Part shown: positions 53,542-62,007 of the stretch, one piece after another
How positions within the stretch are numbered: position 1 is the first letter of the stretch
How the letters are laid out: each line of letters opens with the position of its first letter
Assembly (NCBI RefSeq): GCF_020103725.1
Contig: NZ_JAHXBG010000020.1
Location: 124,001-188,000 of the forward strand
Length of the DNA: 64,000 bases
Direction of reading: 5' to 3'
Origin: Hyalangium gracile
GTDB lineage: Bacteria; Myxococcota; Myxococcia; Myxococcales; Myxococcaceae
Program-made: the position numbers and the translations under genes
The notes under the pieces: model-generated
The model's database searches: none
The model's input: only the letters and a program-made list of their open reading frames with translations
Told to the model about the DNA's origin: nothing

Positions 53542-54294
53542 CTACTTGCCGCGGCGGTTCATGAAGGCCAGGAAGGCCTCGCGCGCCTCGTCGGAGTTGA
53601 GGCGCTTGATGAACTCGGCGCCCTCGCGCCGCAGGGTGGCGTTCACCTCGGCGCGGATGGGCTCGCGCAGCAGGCGCTTGGTCACCTTGAGCGCCTCCAG
53701 GGGCTTGGCGGCCAGCGTCCGGGCGCGCTCGTTGGCCACCTCCAGGAGCTGGGCGTCCGGCACCACGCGCGAGACGAAGCCGGCGCGCTGCGCGGTGGCC
53801 GCGTCGAACGGATCTCCGAACATCAGCAGCTCGCTGGCCAGCGCCATGCCCGCGTTGCGCGGCACCAGCAGGCTGGAGGCTCCCTCCGCGCACACGCCCA
53901 GGTTGATGAAGGGCATGACGAAGCGGGCCCGCTCGCTGGACACCACGTAGTCACAGTGCAGCAGCATCGTCGTGCCGATGCCCACCGCCGGGCCGTCCAC
54001 CGCGGCCACCACCGGCTTCTCGTAGTTCACCAGCGCGCGCAGGAACTGGAACACCGCGCTGTCCTCGCCGGCCGGCGGCCGCTCCAGGAAGTCGCCAATG
54101 TCGTTGCCCGCGGTGAAGGTGCCTCCGGCGCCGGTGAGCAGCACCACGCGCACCGTCGGGTCCATGCCCGCCTCGAGCAGGGCCTGCGTGGTGGCCTCGT
54201 ACATCGCGTGGGTGAAGGCGTTCTTCTTCTCGGGGCGGTTGAAGGTGAGGGTTCGCACGCCCTCGGCGTCTTGCGTCAACAGGGTCTCGGACAT
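53542..54294 (-). CDS. Enoyl-CoA hydratase/isomerase family protein
   Basis: The 250-residue crotonase-fold protein has the oxyanion-hole residues in GGTFTAGNDIGDF and DGPAVGIGTTMLLHCD. The usual catalytic Glu pair of hydratases is only partly present (one acidic residue after AEGASS), so it may act as an isomerase or a related enzyme of fatty-acid breakdown. It ends 7 bp from the protease-nuclease stop. Confidence 0.9.
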   Translation of the reverse strand: MSETLLTQDAEGVRTLTFNRPEKKNAFTHAMYEATTQALLEAGMDPTVRVVLLTGAGGTFTAGNDIGDFLERPPAGEDSAVFQFLRALVNYEKPVVAAVDGPAVGIGTTMLLHCDYVVSSERARFVMPFINLGVCAEGASSLLVPRNAGMALASELLMFGDPFDAATAQRAGFVSRVVPDAQLLEVANERARTLAAKPLEALKVTKRLLREPIRAEVNATLRREGAEFIKRLNSDEAREAFLAFMNRRGK

Positions 54295-54420
54295 GGCCGC
54301 GCAGCCTACCCTCCCGTCGCTCCTCCGGGCTTCGCGAACTCGGAGGAATCTGCTCGCCTACATCTCCTCCAGGCGGGGCAGGGCGCTGCCTTCCGGGGGG
54401 GCTTCCCGGGGCCGCCTGGC

Positions 54421-55701
54421 TCACAGGTCCACGCCCGTGGCGCGCTTGAGCCGCGCGGCGCGCAGCACCTCCTCCTCGTGGGCGCGGCGCGTGAGGCCGT
54501 GGTCCGTCACCATCATCAGCGTCAGCGGCTCGGCGCCCGTGGCGTGCGCCTGGTGCAGGGCCCAGCGCGGGACGAAGACGGCCTCCCCGGCCTTCACCTC
54601 CACCGTCGTGCCGCGCACCTGCACGCGGCCCGTGCCCGACAGGACCATGAGCAGCACCTCGTGGGCCAGCTCGCGCGGCTCGGTGCGGTGGCCGGCCACC
54701 ACGTGCATCACGCTCGTCTCCAGCACCTCCGCGGGGAAGGGCACCCGGTCCACGGTGAAGTCGATGCCGCGCTGCTCGTGCGTCTGGCGGAAGAAGGGGA
54801 CGACGTTGGACAGCTCCGCCAGGTGGACGGTGCGCGGCTCGGGCTCCTCGGGAGCCAGCGGCAGCCGCGCCTCGATGTGCTCCAGCAGCGGGCGGAGCCG
54901 CCGCTGTCGCGTGGCCTCGAACAGCGCCTCGAAGAGGTTGTTCTGCAGCTCCATCGCGCGCTCCATCGCGCGCGCGCAGGTGTCGAACCAGCCCGGCTCG
55001 CCCACGTGGGCGCGCACCAGCTCCTCCAGGAGCTTCAGGCGCGAGGTGTCCGCCTGCATCCTCCGGTGGAAGAACTGCAGGTGCCGCTCGCTCACGCCGC
55101 TCTGCTGCAGCCCGTCCACGAAGATGCTGTAGAGCCGGGGCAGGCTCGCCTCCAGCCCGAAGGCCAGGAAGGCGCTGGCGGCGTACGCTGGCGAGCGCAG
55201 GCACCCGTCCAGGCACTCGTGCACGAAGTGGCGCGTGGCGTCCTGGAAGCGGATGGACTCCACGTCCACGCCGAGCCCATCCCTCAGGAAGCGGCGGTAG
55301 AGCGCGGCGGGCTGCTTGTCCGGCGGCGCGGCCCCCCACTCCTCCCACAGCGTCTGCGTCAGCCGGGCCTCCCAGGGCTCGCTGTCGCACTGTGTCAGCA
55401 GCGCGTGGAAGAAGCGGGGCGCCGAGCGGGTGACCAGGGCGTACTGCGAGAAGACCGTGGCGTAGTCCTCGCGTGTGAGCGCGCCGCGCCGGCTGGCCTG
55501 GAGCAGGCGGTTGTTCCAGAAGGGGTGGGAGGCCAGCCGCGCCTTCAGCTCCGCCAGCGAGTCCTCGGTGGGGACGGGGGGAGGACTGGCGACGTTGGCG
55601 GGGCGCGGCTCGGAGGACAGACGTGGCGGGTTGGATTCCGGGGCGCTGCGTTGCGGCGCCATCTCGATGGCGCGGGCCGGACCGGCGGAGGGAGGGCTCA
55701 T
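54421..55701 (-). CDS. Heme-oxygenase-fold diiron oxidase-like protein fused to a cupin
   Basis: The 426-residue protein has a disordered Pro-rich start (1-45). A helical TENA/heme-oxygenase-like domain (about 48-290) carries spaced Glu/His residues typical of iron-containing redox enzymes (LWEEWG, RHFVHECL, FGLEASLPRL, FFHRRMQAD). A C-terminal cupin barrel (about 310-410) has GEAVFVPRWALHQ. Diiron oxidases of this fold perform N-oxygenation or C-C cleavage in natural-product and cofactor pathways. The cupin may bind substrate or a second metal. There is no biosynthetic cluster next to it. ATG 55701 follows GGAGGGAGGG-rich sequence on the other strand, so the start is less certain. Confidence 0.8.
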   Translation of the reverse strand: MSPPSAGPARAIEMAPQRSAPESNPPRLSSEPRPANVASPPPVPTEDSLAELKARLASHPFWNNRLLQASRRGALTREDYATVFSQYALVTRSAPRFFHALLTQCDSEPWEARLTQTLWEEWGAAPPDKQPAALYRRFLRDGLGVDVESIRFQDATRHFVHECLDGCLRSPAYAASAFLAFGLEASLPRLYSIFVDGLQQSGVSERHLQFFHRRMQADTSRLKLLEELVRAHVGEPGWFDTCARAMERAMELQNNLFEALFEATRQRRLRPLLEHIEARLPLAPEEPEPRTVHLAELSNVVPFFRQTHEQRGIDFTVDRVPFPAEVLETSVMHVVAGHRTEPRELAHEVLLMVLSGTGRVQVRGTTVEVKAGEAVFVPRWALHQAHATGAEPLTLMMVTDHGLTRRAHEEEVLRAARLKRATGVDL

Positions 55702-55985
55702 GACGGGACCCGGGGGCGCTGGGGATTTACAACTTTTACGAAGGTGTGCACGCCCGAGGGGCTGGCAAGCCCGGGGGGGCCTGTCCATCAGACCAACGGG
55801 AGTGTCTCCATACGGGCCTACGCCTCCTCCGGGGAGGTGAGCCGGAGGGGCCCTGAGCCTGTCCCGCTCCTGGGCATGCCAGCAGGGAAGCCATTGCCCG
55901 CCCCTTTGACGCAACGCGCTGACAGCGTGCTTTTCCTTGAGCATGTGCGGAGCGGGGCGGGGGGGCCAGCCCTACGGGGGTACAG

Positions 55986-56675
55986 ATGCGCTTTCGAGAC
56001 CGAGCAGACGCGGGTCGCCGCCTGGCGACCCTGCTCCTGCCTCAGCGGGGCCACGAGACACGGGTGTTCGGACTGAACGGTGGTGGGGTTCGCGTGGGGT
56101 ATGAGGTGGCCCGCGCACTGGGCGTACCGCTGGAGCTATGGGTGGCCCGGACCGTCGCCGTCCCCCGCGAGCCCATGCTGCGGCTGGGCGCCGTGGCGGA
56201 GGGCAACGGGTACTTCCTGCACGCGGACACGGTGCGCTCCGTCGCCGCCGCGTCCTCGGAGATGACGGCGTGGATGGACGCGGAGGCGGGCGAGGTGGCG
56301 CTCGAGGCCCAGCACCTGCGCGGCGCCCGTCCCCGGATGGAGTCGGGAGCCGGCACGGCGGTGCTCGTGGTGGACGGCATCCCCGCGGGGGACCTGCAGG
56401 TGTACGCGGCGCTCCGGGGGCTGCGGCGCCAGCAGCCCCGGCACCTGGTGCTGGCGGCGCCAGTGGCGGCGGCGGAGGAGCTGGAGCGGCTGCGGCTGGA
56501 GGCGGACGAGGTGCTCTGCCTCCAGCCCATCTGGGCCCTGCTCGCGGTGGAGCACGCGTATGACGACTTCCGGAGCCTGCCCGAGCTCGAGGTGCGGCAG
56601 CTGCTGGAGCGGGCGCGGGAGGTCCGTCCTGGCCGCGAGGAGTGGGTCCCCGTCGAGAACAGCGAGTGGATCTGA
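55986..56675 (+). CDS. Phosphoribosyltransferase-like protein with degenerate PRPP loop
   Basis: The 229-residue protein has the opening RFRDRADAGRRLA and the LRLGAVAEGN block of a common bacterial PRTase family. However, the PRPP-binding loop, normally VDDGIATGAT, reads VVDGIPAGDL (about 128-137), losing one acidic residue and the Thr residues. It has probably lost transferase activity or changed ligand, perhaps becoming a nucleotide sensor. An AT-poor GC region precedes it. Start ATG 55986. Confidence 0.8.
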   Translation: MRFRDRADAGRRLATLLLPQRGHETRVFGLNGGGVRVGYEVARALGVPLELWVARTVAVPREPMLRLGAVAEGNGYFLHADTVRSVAAASSEMTAWMDAEAGEVALEAQHLRGARPRMESGAGTAVLVVDGIPAGDLQVYAALRGLRRQQPRHLVLAAPVAAAEELERLRLEADEVLCLQPIWALLAVEHAYDDFRSLPELEVRQLLERAREVRPGREEWVPVENSEWI

Positions 56676-56701
56676 ACCGGGTGCCAGAGCCGTGCTGATG
56701 G

Positions 56702-56707
56702 TAGGGT
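56702..56707 (+). promoter_or_regulatory. Candidate -10 box of orn
   Basis: TAGGGT ends 9 nt before the ATG at 56717, and no ribosome site is present. This suggests a leaderless orn transcript. No good -35 is visible. Confidence 0.4.
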
Positions 56708-56716
56708 CCGTGCCCC

Positions 56717-57265
56717 ATGAACTCACTTGAACCGCGCTTCGTCTGGCTGGATCTCGAGATGACGGGGCTGGACCCCGAGACGTGCGCCATCATCGAGATT
56801 GGCATCATCATCACCGGGCCGGACCTCAAGCCCATCGCGGAGATGGATCGCGTCATCTGGCAGCCGGACGAGGTGCTGGCGCGGATGGAGCCGGTGGTGC
56901 GGGACATGCACACGCGCAACGGGCTGACGGCGCGGGTGAAGGCCTCGCCCATCTCCCTGCGGGTGGCGGAGCGGGACATCACCTCGCTGGTGGCGGACCA
57001 CTGCGCGCTGGGCGAGGGGGTGCTCTGCGGCAACTCCATCCACACCGACCGGCGCTTCCTCATCCGGTACATGCCGATGCTGGAGCGCTACCTCCACTAC
57101 CGGATGGTGGACGTGACGAGCCTGAAGGTGCTCACCCGGGCCTGGTACCCGGACGTGCCCGAGCCGCGCAAGAGCCCCTCCGGGCACACGGCGCTGTCGG
57201 ACCTGCGCTCCAGCATCGCCGAGCTCACTCACTACCGCGACACGTTCTTCCGCGCCCACGGCTGA
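56717..57265 (+). CDS. orn: Oligoribonuclease
   Basis: The 182-residue DEDDh exonuclease degrades 2-5-nt RNAs, including pGpG from cyclic-di-GMP turnover. Catalytic residues are in WLDLEMTG (Asp/Glu), GNSIHTDRRFL (Asp) and HTALSDLRSSI (His/Asp). The length and the CGNSIxxDRRFL block match E. coli Orn closely. It is an essential enzyme in many proteobacteria. Confidence 0.96.
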   Translation: MNSLEPRFVWLDLEMTGLDPETCAIIEIGIIITGPDLKPIAEMDRVIWQPDEVLARMEPVVRDMHTRNGLTARVKASPISLRVAERDITSLVADHCALGEGVLCGNSIHTDRRFLIRYMPMLERYLHYRMVDVTSLKVLTRAWYPDVPEPRKSPSGHTALSDLRSSIAELTHYRDTFFRAHG

Positions 57266-57286
57266 GCGGCCCCGGCGCGCCAGCCC

Positions 57287-57658
57287 TCAGGGGCTCTGCC
57301 CGGCCTGGGGCCGCAGGTACCGGGCCAGGGTGTCCAGCAGCGCGTCCAGCTCGAAGGGCTTGGGCAGGACGGCCGAGGCGTTGCGGCGCTCCTCCTCGGC
57401 GATGCGGCCCGCGCTCATCACCACCACGGGGATGTCGCGCAGCTTCGGGTCCTGCCGGATGCGCCCCAGCAGCTGCGCGCCGCTCATGACGGGCATCATC
57501 AGGTCCAGCAGCACCAGGTCGGGTGTGCGCTCGCTCATCCGCATCAGCCCCTCCTGGCCGTTGAAGGCGGACATCACCTCGTAGCCCTCCATGGAGAGGA
57601 TGTCCTCGAGCGCGTCGACGATGGCGGTCTCGTCATCCACGACGAGCACCCGTGTCAT
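57287..57658 (-). CDS. Stand-alone response regulator receiver, module 2
   Basis: The 123-residue REC domain has Asp-8/Asp-9, phospho-Asp-52 (LDLMMPVMSG), the VMSA switch strand and Lys in LPKPFE. There is no output domain. Its start overlaps the stop of the KaiC-like gene (57655-57658), the same arrangement as module 1 at 42668, and the two receivers are clearly related. Confidence 0.92.
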   Translation of the reverse strand: MTRVLVVDDETAIVDALEDILSMEGYEVMSAFNGQEGLMRMSERTPDLVLLDLMMPVMSGAQLLGRIRQDPKLRDIPVVVMSAGRIAEEERRNASAVLPKPFELDALLDTLARYLRPQAGQSP

Positions 57659-59178
57659 GACCGGTTCCTCCGCCGCGGCAGGCTCTTGCGCCTGGCCTTC
57701 TTGCCCTTCCTCTGGGGCTCCAGGGGCCTGGCCTGGCCGGTGAGCACGGCCTCCGCGCTCTCGAAGGTGTCCTCCACGTGGATGCCGCGCGAGGAGATGG
57801 AGAACAGGCGCAGGGCCGGATCATTGTCGCTCTCGCGCATCTTCATGACGGAGAGCATCCGGTAGAGCTGCGAGCGCATCTCCACGAAGCGCAGGAAGAT
57901 GACGTTGTCGATGATGGCCTCGACGCCCTCCAGGCGCACGTTCAGCTCGGAGCCGAAGAGGTTGTTGGTCTGCTGGGTCATCATCACGGTGACCTTCCGG
58001 GCGCGCAGCTCGTTGGTCACCGCGGTGATGAAGCGCGAGGCGCGCTGGTGGTCGATGGACTCGCTCTTGAGGAACGGCTCCATGCCGTCGATGAAGAGGC
58101 GCTGGGGGCGGTGCTTGTCCACCAGCCCGAGCAGGTCCTGCACCAGCGCATCCGGCAGCGTCTCCACCGCCACCCGTGCCTCCAGCCGCAGCCGGCCCTT
58201 GGCGACCAGCGGCTCCAGGTCCAGCCCGACCTTGGACATCTTCATGATGAGCCGGGGCCCGGTCTCGGTGAAGCCGTAGTACAGGCACTGCTCGCCCCTG
58301 CGCGCGCCCTCGCCCAGGAAGTGCAGCCCCAGCAGCGTCTTGCCGGCGCCGGGCGAGCCGAAGACGAGCGTGGACGAGTAGGCCACCATGCCGCCGCCCA
58401 CCATCTGGTCCAGCCCCGGGATGCCGAAGGGCAGCCGCTGCTGGGGATCCGGCACCACGTCCGGCTGTCCGGTGTAGAGGGCTTCGGTGCGCGGGTAGAT
58501 GCACAGCCCGTCGTCGGTGATGTCGAAGGTGTGCTTGCCGGAGAGCTGCGCGCCGCCGCGGAACTTCTGCACCTCGATGCCGCGCACGGACTTGAGGCCC
58601 AGCAGCTCCGCGCTCAGCACGACGACGCCGTCCACCATGGCGAACTGGGGGTCGGCCGGGTTCTCCTGCATGCCGGTGAGCATCAGCGAGGTGCAGCCGG
58701 CCAGCGAGTTGTGGACGCAGAGCGAGTGGAGGAACTCGCGGAAGGCCAGGCGGGACTCGGCGCGCTCCTCCACCGCGGCCAGGCCGTCCACCACCAGCAC
58801 GGTGGCCTCGTGCTCGCGCACCGCGCGGAAGATGAGCCGGCTGAGGCCGGAGAGCCCCTCGGCCTTCAGGGTGGCGTAGCCGCTGATGTAGTGGAGCGAC
58901 TTGCCCACCGACTCGCGCTGGAAGAAGCGCATGGGCTCCAGGTGCTTCACCATCCGTCCGTGGGACTCGGCCAGCACGGTGATGAAGACGGCCTTGCCGC
59001 CCGTGGCGACGGCCGAGAAGCAGAACTGGTTGCCGAGGATGGTCTTCCCCGTGCCCGGCGAGCCCGTGATGATGTAGGTGCCCCCGTGCAGCCAGCCGCC
59101 GCGCAGCAAGGTGTCCAGCCCGTGCAACCCCGACGGCACGCGGCGCGCGGATTCATCAGGAAGCTGGGCCTCGCTCAC
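57655..59178 (-). CDS. KaiC-like double-domain ATPase, module 2
   Basis: The 507-residue protein has Walker A motifs GSPGTGKT (about 38-45) and GSPGAGKT (about 275-282), with single acidic residues in VLAESHGRM and GFTETGPRL. The C-terminus is a Lys/Arg-rich tail. It is a paralogue of 41157-42671 with the same partner order and overlap. Substitutions between the two in the first domain (ETH versus ESH) leave the ATP site intact. No KaiA/KaiB or kinase is adjacent. Confidence 0.88.
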   Translation of the reverse strand: MSEAQLPDESARRVPSGLHGLDTLLRGGWLHGGTYIITGSPGTGKTILGNQFCFSAVATGGKAVFITVLAESHGRMVKHLEPMRFFQRESVGKSLHYISGYATLKAEGLSGLSRLIFRAVREHEATVLVVDGLAAVEERAESRLAFREFLHSLCVHNSLAGCTSLMLTGMQENPADPQFAMVDGVVVLSAELLGLKSVRGIEVQKFRGGAQLSGKHTFDITDDGLCIYPRTEALYTGQPDVVPDPQQRLPFGIPGLDQMVGGGMVAYSSTLVFGSPGAGKTLLGLHFLGEGARRGEQCLYYGFTETGPRLIMKMSKVGLDLEPLVAKGRLRLEARVAVETLPDALVQDLLGLVDKHRPQRLFIDGMEPFLKSESIDHQRASRFITAVTNELRARKVTVMMTQQTNNLFGSELNVRLEGVEAIIDNVIFLRFVEMRSQLYRMLSVMKMRESDNDPALRLFSISSRGIHVEDTFESAEAVLTGQARPLEPQRKGKKARRKSLPRRRNRS

Positions 59179-59264
59179 TCGTCCCTCCGGGGTTCAGCTC
59201 CAAAGGTAGGAGCGTGTGGTGGGTTCGGGAGTTCTTTCGTAACCGGGTGTCGGGAAACGGTCGT

Positions 59265-60842
59265 TCACCGGGCGACCAGTCGCTCGCGCAGCACGTGCTT
59301 CTGCACCTTGCCCAACGCGTTGCGAGGCAGCGCGTCCACGAACTCCACGCGGCGGGGCTTCTTGAAGCTGGCCAGCCGGTCCTTGCACCAGTCCACCAGC
59401 GCCTGGGCATCGGGCGCGGGCTGTCCGGCGGTGGGCACCACCACGGCCACCACCTGCTCGCCGAAGTCCGGATCCGGCAGGCCGAGCACCGCCACCTCGC
59501 CCACGCCCGGGTGGGTGGCGAGCACCTCCTCCACCTCGCGCGGGTAGACGTTGAAGCCGCCGCTGATGATGAGCTCGCGCGCGCGGCCGGTGATGTGGAA
59601 GTAGCCATCCGCGTCCCGGAAGCCAAGGTCCCCGGTGCGGAACCACCCGTCCGCGTCGAACGCCTCGCGCGTGGCGTCCTCGCGCCGCCAGTAGCCGGCG
59701 AACACGTGCGGGCCACGGACCTCGATTTCACCGGCCTCTCCGTCGGGCAGCGGCTGGCGGGTGCGCACGTCCACCACGCGCGCCTGCTGGCCGGGGAAGG
59801 GCATGCCCACCGTGCCCGGGCGGCGCTCGCCCTCGTAGGGGTTGGTGGTGTTCATGATGGTCTCGGTCATCCCGTAGCGCTCGAGGATGCGCTGGCCGAA
59901 CTCGGCCTCGATTTCCTGGAAGAGCTGCGCGCTGAGCGGCGCGGAGCCGGAGACCATCAGCCGCAGGGCGCGGGGTCGGAGCCCGGTGCGCCGAGACTCC
60001 TCCAGCAGCCGCCCGTACATGGTGGGCACGCCGAAGAACATCGTGAGCGAGGAGTCCTCGCGCAGCGCCTCCAGCGCCTCCGAGGCCACGAAGCGGCGGC
60101 GCAGGTCCACGCTGGCGCCGGTGTAGAGCGTGCCGTGCAGGCCCACCATGAGCCCGTGGGTGTGGAACAGGGGCAGGGCGAGCAGCAGCCGGTCCTCGGC
60201 CGTCCACCGCCAGGCCTCGGTGACGGCGCGGATGTTGGAGAGCAGGTGGCTGTGCCGCAGCATGGCGCCCTTGGAGCGCCCGGTGGTCCCCGAGGTGTAG
60301 CCGAGCACGGCCGTCGCGCTGGCCTCGGGCACCGGCATGGAGCGCCGCGCATCGAGCGGCTCGGCGAGCAGCGCGTCGAAGGCCGTGACGGTGACGGAGG
60401 GCGGCAGTGGAGCGGTTGGCGGCTCCACGGTGATGAGCCACTCCAGGGAGGGCAGCCCGGACAGCAGTGGGGCCAGCTCCGCGGCGCCCGCGGCTCCGGT
60501 GACGCAGGCGCGAGCCTCGGAGTCACTGAGGATGTGGCTCAGCTCCACCTGTCGGTACTGCGTGTTGACCAGCACCACGATGCACCCGGCGTACTGCGCG
60601 CCGAGATAGGCGATGACGAACTGGGGGCTGTTCTCGAGGAAGAGGGCCACCCGCTCGCCGGGCTCCTTGCGCCGACGCAGCAGCGCCTGGGCGAAGGCGG
60701 TGACGCGGCGGGCGAGCTCTCCATAGGTATAGCGCTCGGAGCCGAAGCTCAGCGCGAGCCGCTCCGGCGTCCGCCGGGCGTGCGAGAGGAAGACCTGGAG
60801 GATGCTGCTGGAGTGTTCCCCGCGAGAGTCAGGGGTCGTCAT
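59265..60842 (-). CDS. Acyl-CoA synthetase (AMP-forming; MatB/long-chain type)
   Basis: The 525-residue adenylate-forming enzyme has the AMP-binding P-loop YTSGTTGRSKGAM near 182-194, LPLFHTHGL, YGMTETIMNTTNP, the WFRTGDLG hinge block and the C-terminal catalytic Lys in NALGKVQK. The closest named types are malonyl-CoA or medium/long-chain acyl-CoA ligases; acyl length cannot be read. It activates carboxylic acids to CoA thioesters in the cytoplasm. Confidence 0.92.
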   Translation of the reverse strand: MTTPDSRGEHSSSILQVFLSHARRTPERLALSFGSERYTYGELARRVTAFAQALLRRRKEPGERVALFLENSPQFVIAYLGAQYAGCIVVLVNTQYRQVELSHILSDSEARACVTGAAGAAELAPLLSGLPSLEWLITVEPPTAPLPPSVTVTAFDALLAEPLDARRSMPVPEASATAVLGYTSGTTGRSKGAMLRHSHLLSNIRAVTEAWRWTAEDRLLLALPLFHTHGLMVGLHGTLYTGASVDLRRRFVASEALEALREDSSLTMFFGVPTMYGRLLEESRRTGLRPRALRLMVSGSAPLSAQLFQEIEAEFGQRILERYGMTETIMNTTNPYEGERRPGTVGMPFPGQQARVVDVRTRQPLPDGEAGEIEVRGPHVFAGYWRREDATREAFDADGWFRTGDLGFRDADGYFHITGRARELIISGGFNVYPREVEEVLATHPGVGEVAVLGLPDPDFGEQVVAVVVPTAGQPAPDAQALVDWCKDRLASFKKPRRVEFVDALPRNALGKVQKHVLRERLVAR

Positions 60843-60903
60843 GAGGCGGCGAGCTTGAGAGCGGGTTTCGGTAGGACGTCATGGTAGTTCTGCGCCCGAG
60901 TCG

Positions 60904-60954
60904 TAGGCTACCAGGATGGATCCTACCGAGATGTGGAACGCGAACTTTTCTTGA
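60904..60954 (+). pseudogene. Promoter plus 12-codon ORF, possible 5' remnant of a lost gene
   Basis: TAGGCT (60904-60909) lies 6 nt before an ATG that opens MDPTEMWNANFS and then stops. The spacing is the same as at the leaderless gene at 38978. The downstream sequence, ending in repeat A3, has no continuation, so this may be the start of a gene cut or shifted by the repeat insertion. Confidence 0.25.
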
Positions 60955-61039
60955 GCTTCCAAAGCTGAGCGCATCGGGCATCGTGGCTCTGGCCTGCTAT
61001 TGGCGACATTGGCTTGGTCCCAGGGATATGGTCGATCGC

Positions 61040-61176
61040 TCCGAGGGAGGCGCCCTGTGAGCGGACCGGTCCCCAACTGGTATGACAAGCAGACCAGTTC
61101 GGACAAAGTGCGCCCGACATGAGGGCGGACTGGGCACAGGGGGCTCGGGTCCTCGGCTCGTTGCAGGTTGCGCGGC
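61040..61176 (+). repeat. Dispersed intergenic repeat, family A, locus 3
   Basis: First stem AGGG-AGGCG-CCCT (61044-61056). Second stem AACTGGT/ACCAGTT with loop ATGACAAGCAG (61075-61099). Tail GAGGGCGGAC, then CTCGGG and CGTTGCAGG. The loop is identical to locus 1. Confidence 0.75.
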
Positions 61177-61195
61177 CGCTGACGACCGAGGCCTG

Positions 61196-61213
61196 CTCCC
61201 CATGAGTGGGGAG
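61196..61213 (-). terminator. 7-bp hairpin downstream of the DUF2378 gene
   Basis: CTCCCCA and TGGGGAG flank TGAG. It lies 80 bp past the stop of the leftward DUF2378 gene, with no T-run. Confidence 0.4.
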
Positions 61214-61292
61214 TGACCGCCGGCTTGAGGCCCAGACGCTCTTCCACCCTGTCTCACCACTCCGAGCGCGAGTGCGCCACGGCTGATCCGGT

Positions 61293-61973
61293 TCAGCGAA
61301 CGCGGGCGAGGACCACCGGGCCCGTCGTCCCGGCCGGAGCCTGGGAGAGCGGCACGCGGTAGGTGAAGCTCTGTCCGGACGGTTCCGTGGGCGTCACGAG
61401 CGTGACTGGCAGGCGCGCCCCGCACACCTCCACCAGCTGCGCGATGATGCCGCGCACGAAGTGGGGGTCCAGCCCCGGCAAGGGACTGATGGCCGCCTGG
61501 AACTCCGGCAGCACCTCCACCGTCACCTCCATGTCGCCGCCCGGCAGCTCGCGCGCGTGGGCCTTGGCATGGTTGACGCCCGTCTGGAGCACGCGCGTCA
61601 TGTGATTGAGCATCCGGCGAGCGCCCCACATGCGCGCCATGCCGAACAGCGCCTTGCCCATGCTCGTGGAGCCGAACCCCTCCAGCGCCTTGAGCCCCAG
61701 CTGGTAGCGGGCCTCCTCACGCGGCAGGTCCGGGAAGCGCAGCTCCGCGCACAGCTTGAGCGTGCCCAGCAGCGTGGACAGCGGGTAGGCGCTGAGCAGC
61801 GGCCGGTCCACGTCCACCCCCAGGGACAGCAGCTTGCGCCGGGCCTCCGTATCCAGCCGGTCCTTCATGGCGTGGAGCAGCAGGCCCTCCATCAGCTGGT
61901 CGAAGGCCACAGGCTCTCTGCGCAGGGGCTGCTCGAGGGGCATGGCTCGCACGCTTTGCTCCTGGGACTTCAA
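61293..61973 (-). CDS. DUF2378 (TIGR02265) family protein
   Basis: The 226-residue product (or 216 from an internal ATG at 61943) matches the myxobacteria-restricted paralogous family TIGR02265. It has RKLLSLGVDVDRPLLSAYPL, then RYQLGLKALEGF, GVNHAKA and a late region with FVRGIIAQLVEVCGA that resembles a V4R/NO-sensor-like fold. There is no membrane segment, and the function is unknown. Dozens of paralogues are known in Myxococcus-type genomes, so its presence supports the taxonomic call. Confidence 0.85.
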   Translation of the reverse strand: MKSQEQSVRAMPLEQPLRREPVAFDQLMEGLLLHAMKDRLDTEARRKLLSLGVDVDRPLLSAYPLSTLLGTLKLCAELRFPDLPREEARYQLGLKALEGFGSTSMGKALFGMARMWGARRMLNHMTRVLQTGVNHAKAHARELPGGDMEVTVEVLPEFQAAISPLPGLDPHFVRGIIAQLVEVCGARLPVTLVTPTEPSGQSFTYRVPLSQAPAGTTGPVVLARVR

Positions 61974-62007
61974 GGTGGGCAGGTGTGTCTCGGGAGGCCG
62001 GGAAGTT

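Larger units (their letters stand above)
60843..61292. other. 450-bp gap with promoter-micro-ORF remnant, repeat A3 and a hairpin
   Basis: No full gene is supported. The gap contains a -10-like box and 12-codon ORF (60904-60954), family-A repeat locus 3 (about 61040-61176) and a hairpin (61196-61213). Confidence 0.7.
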
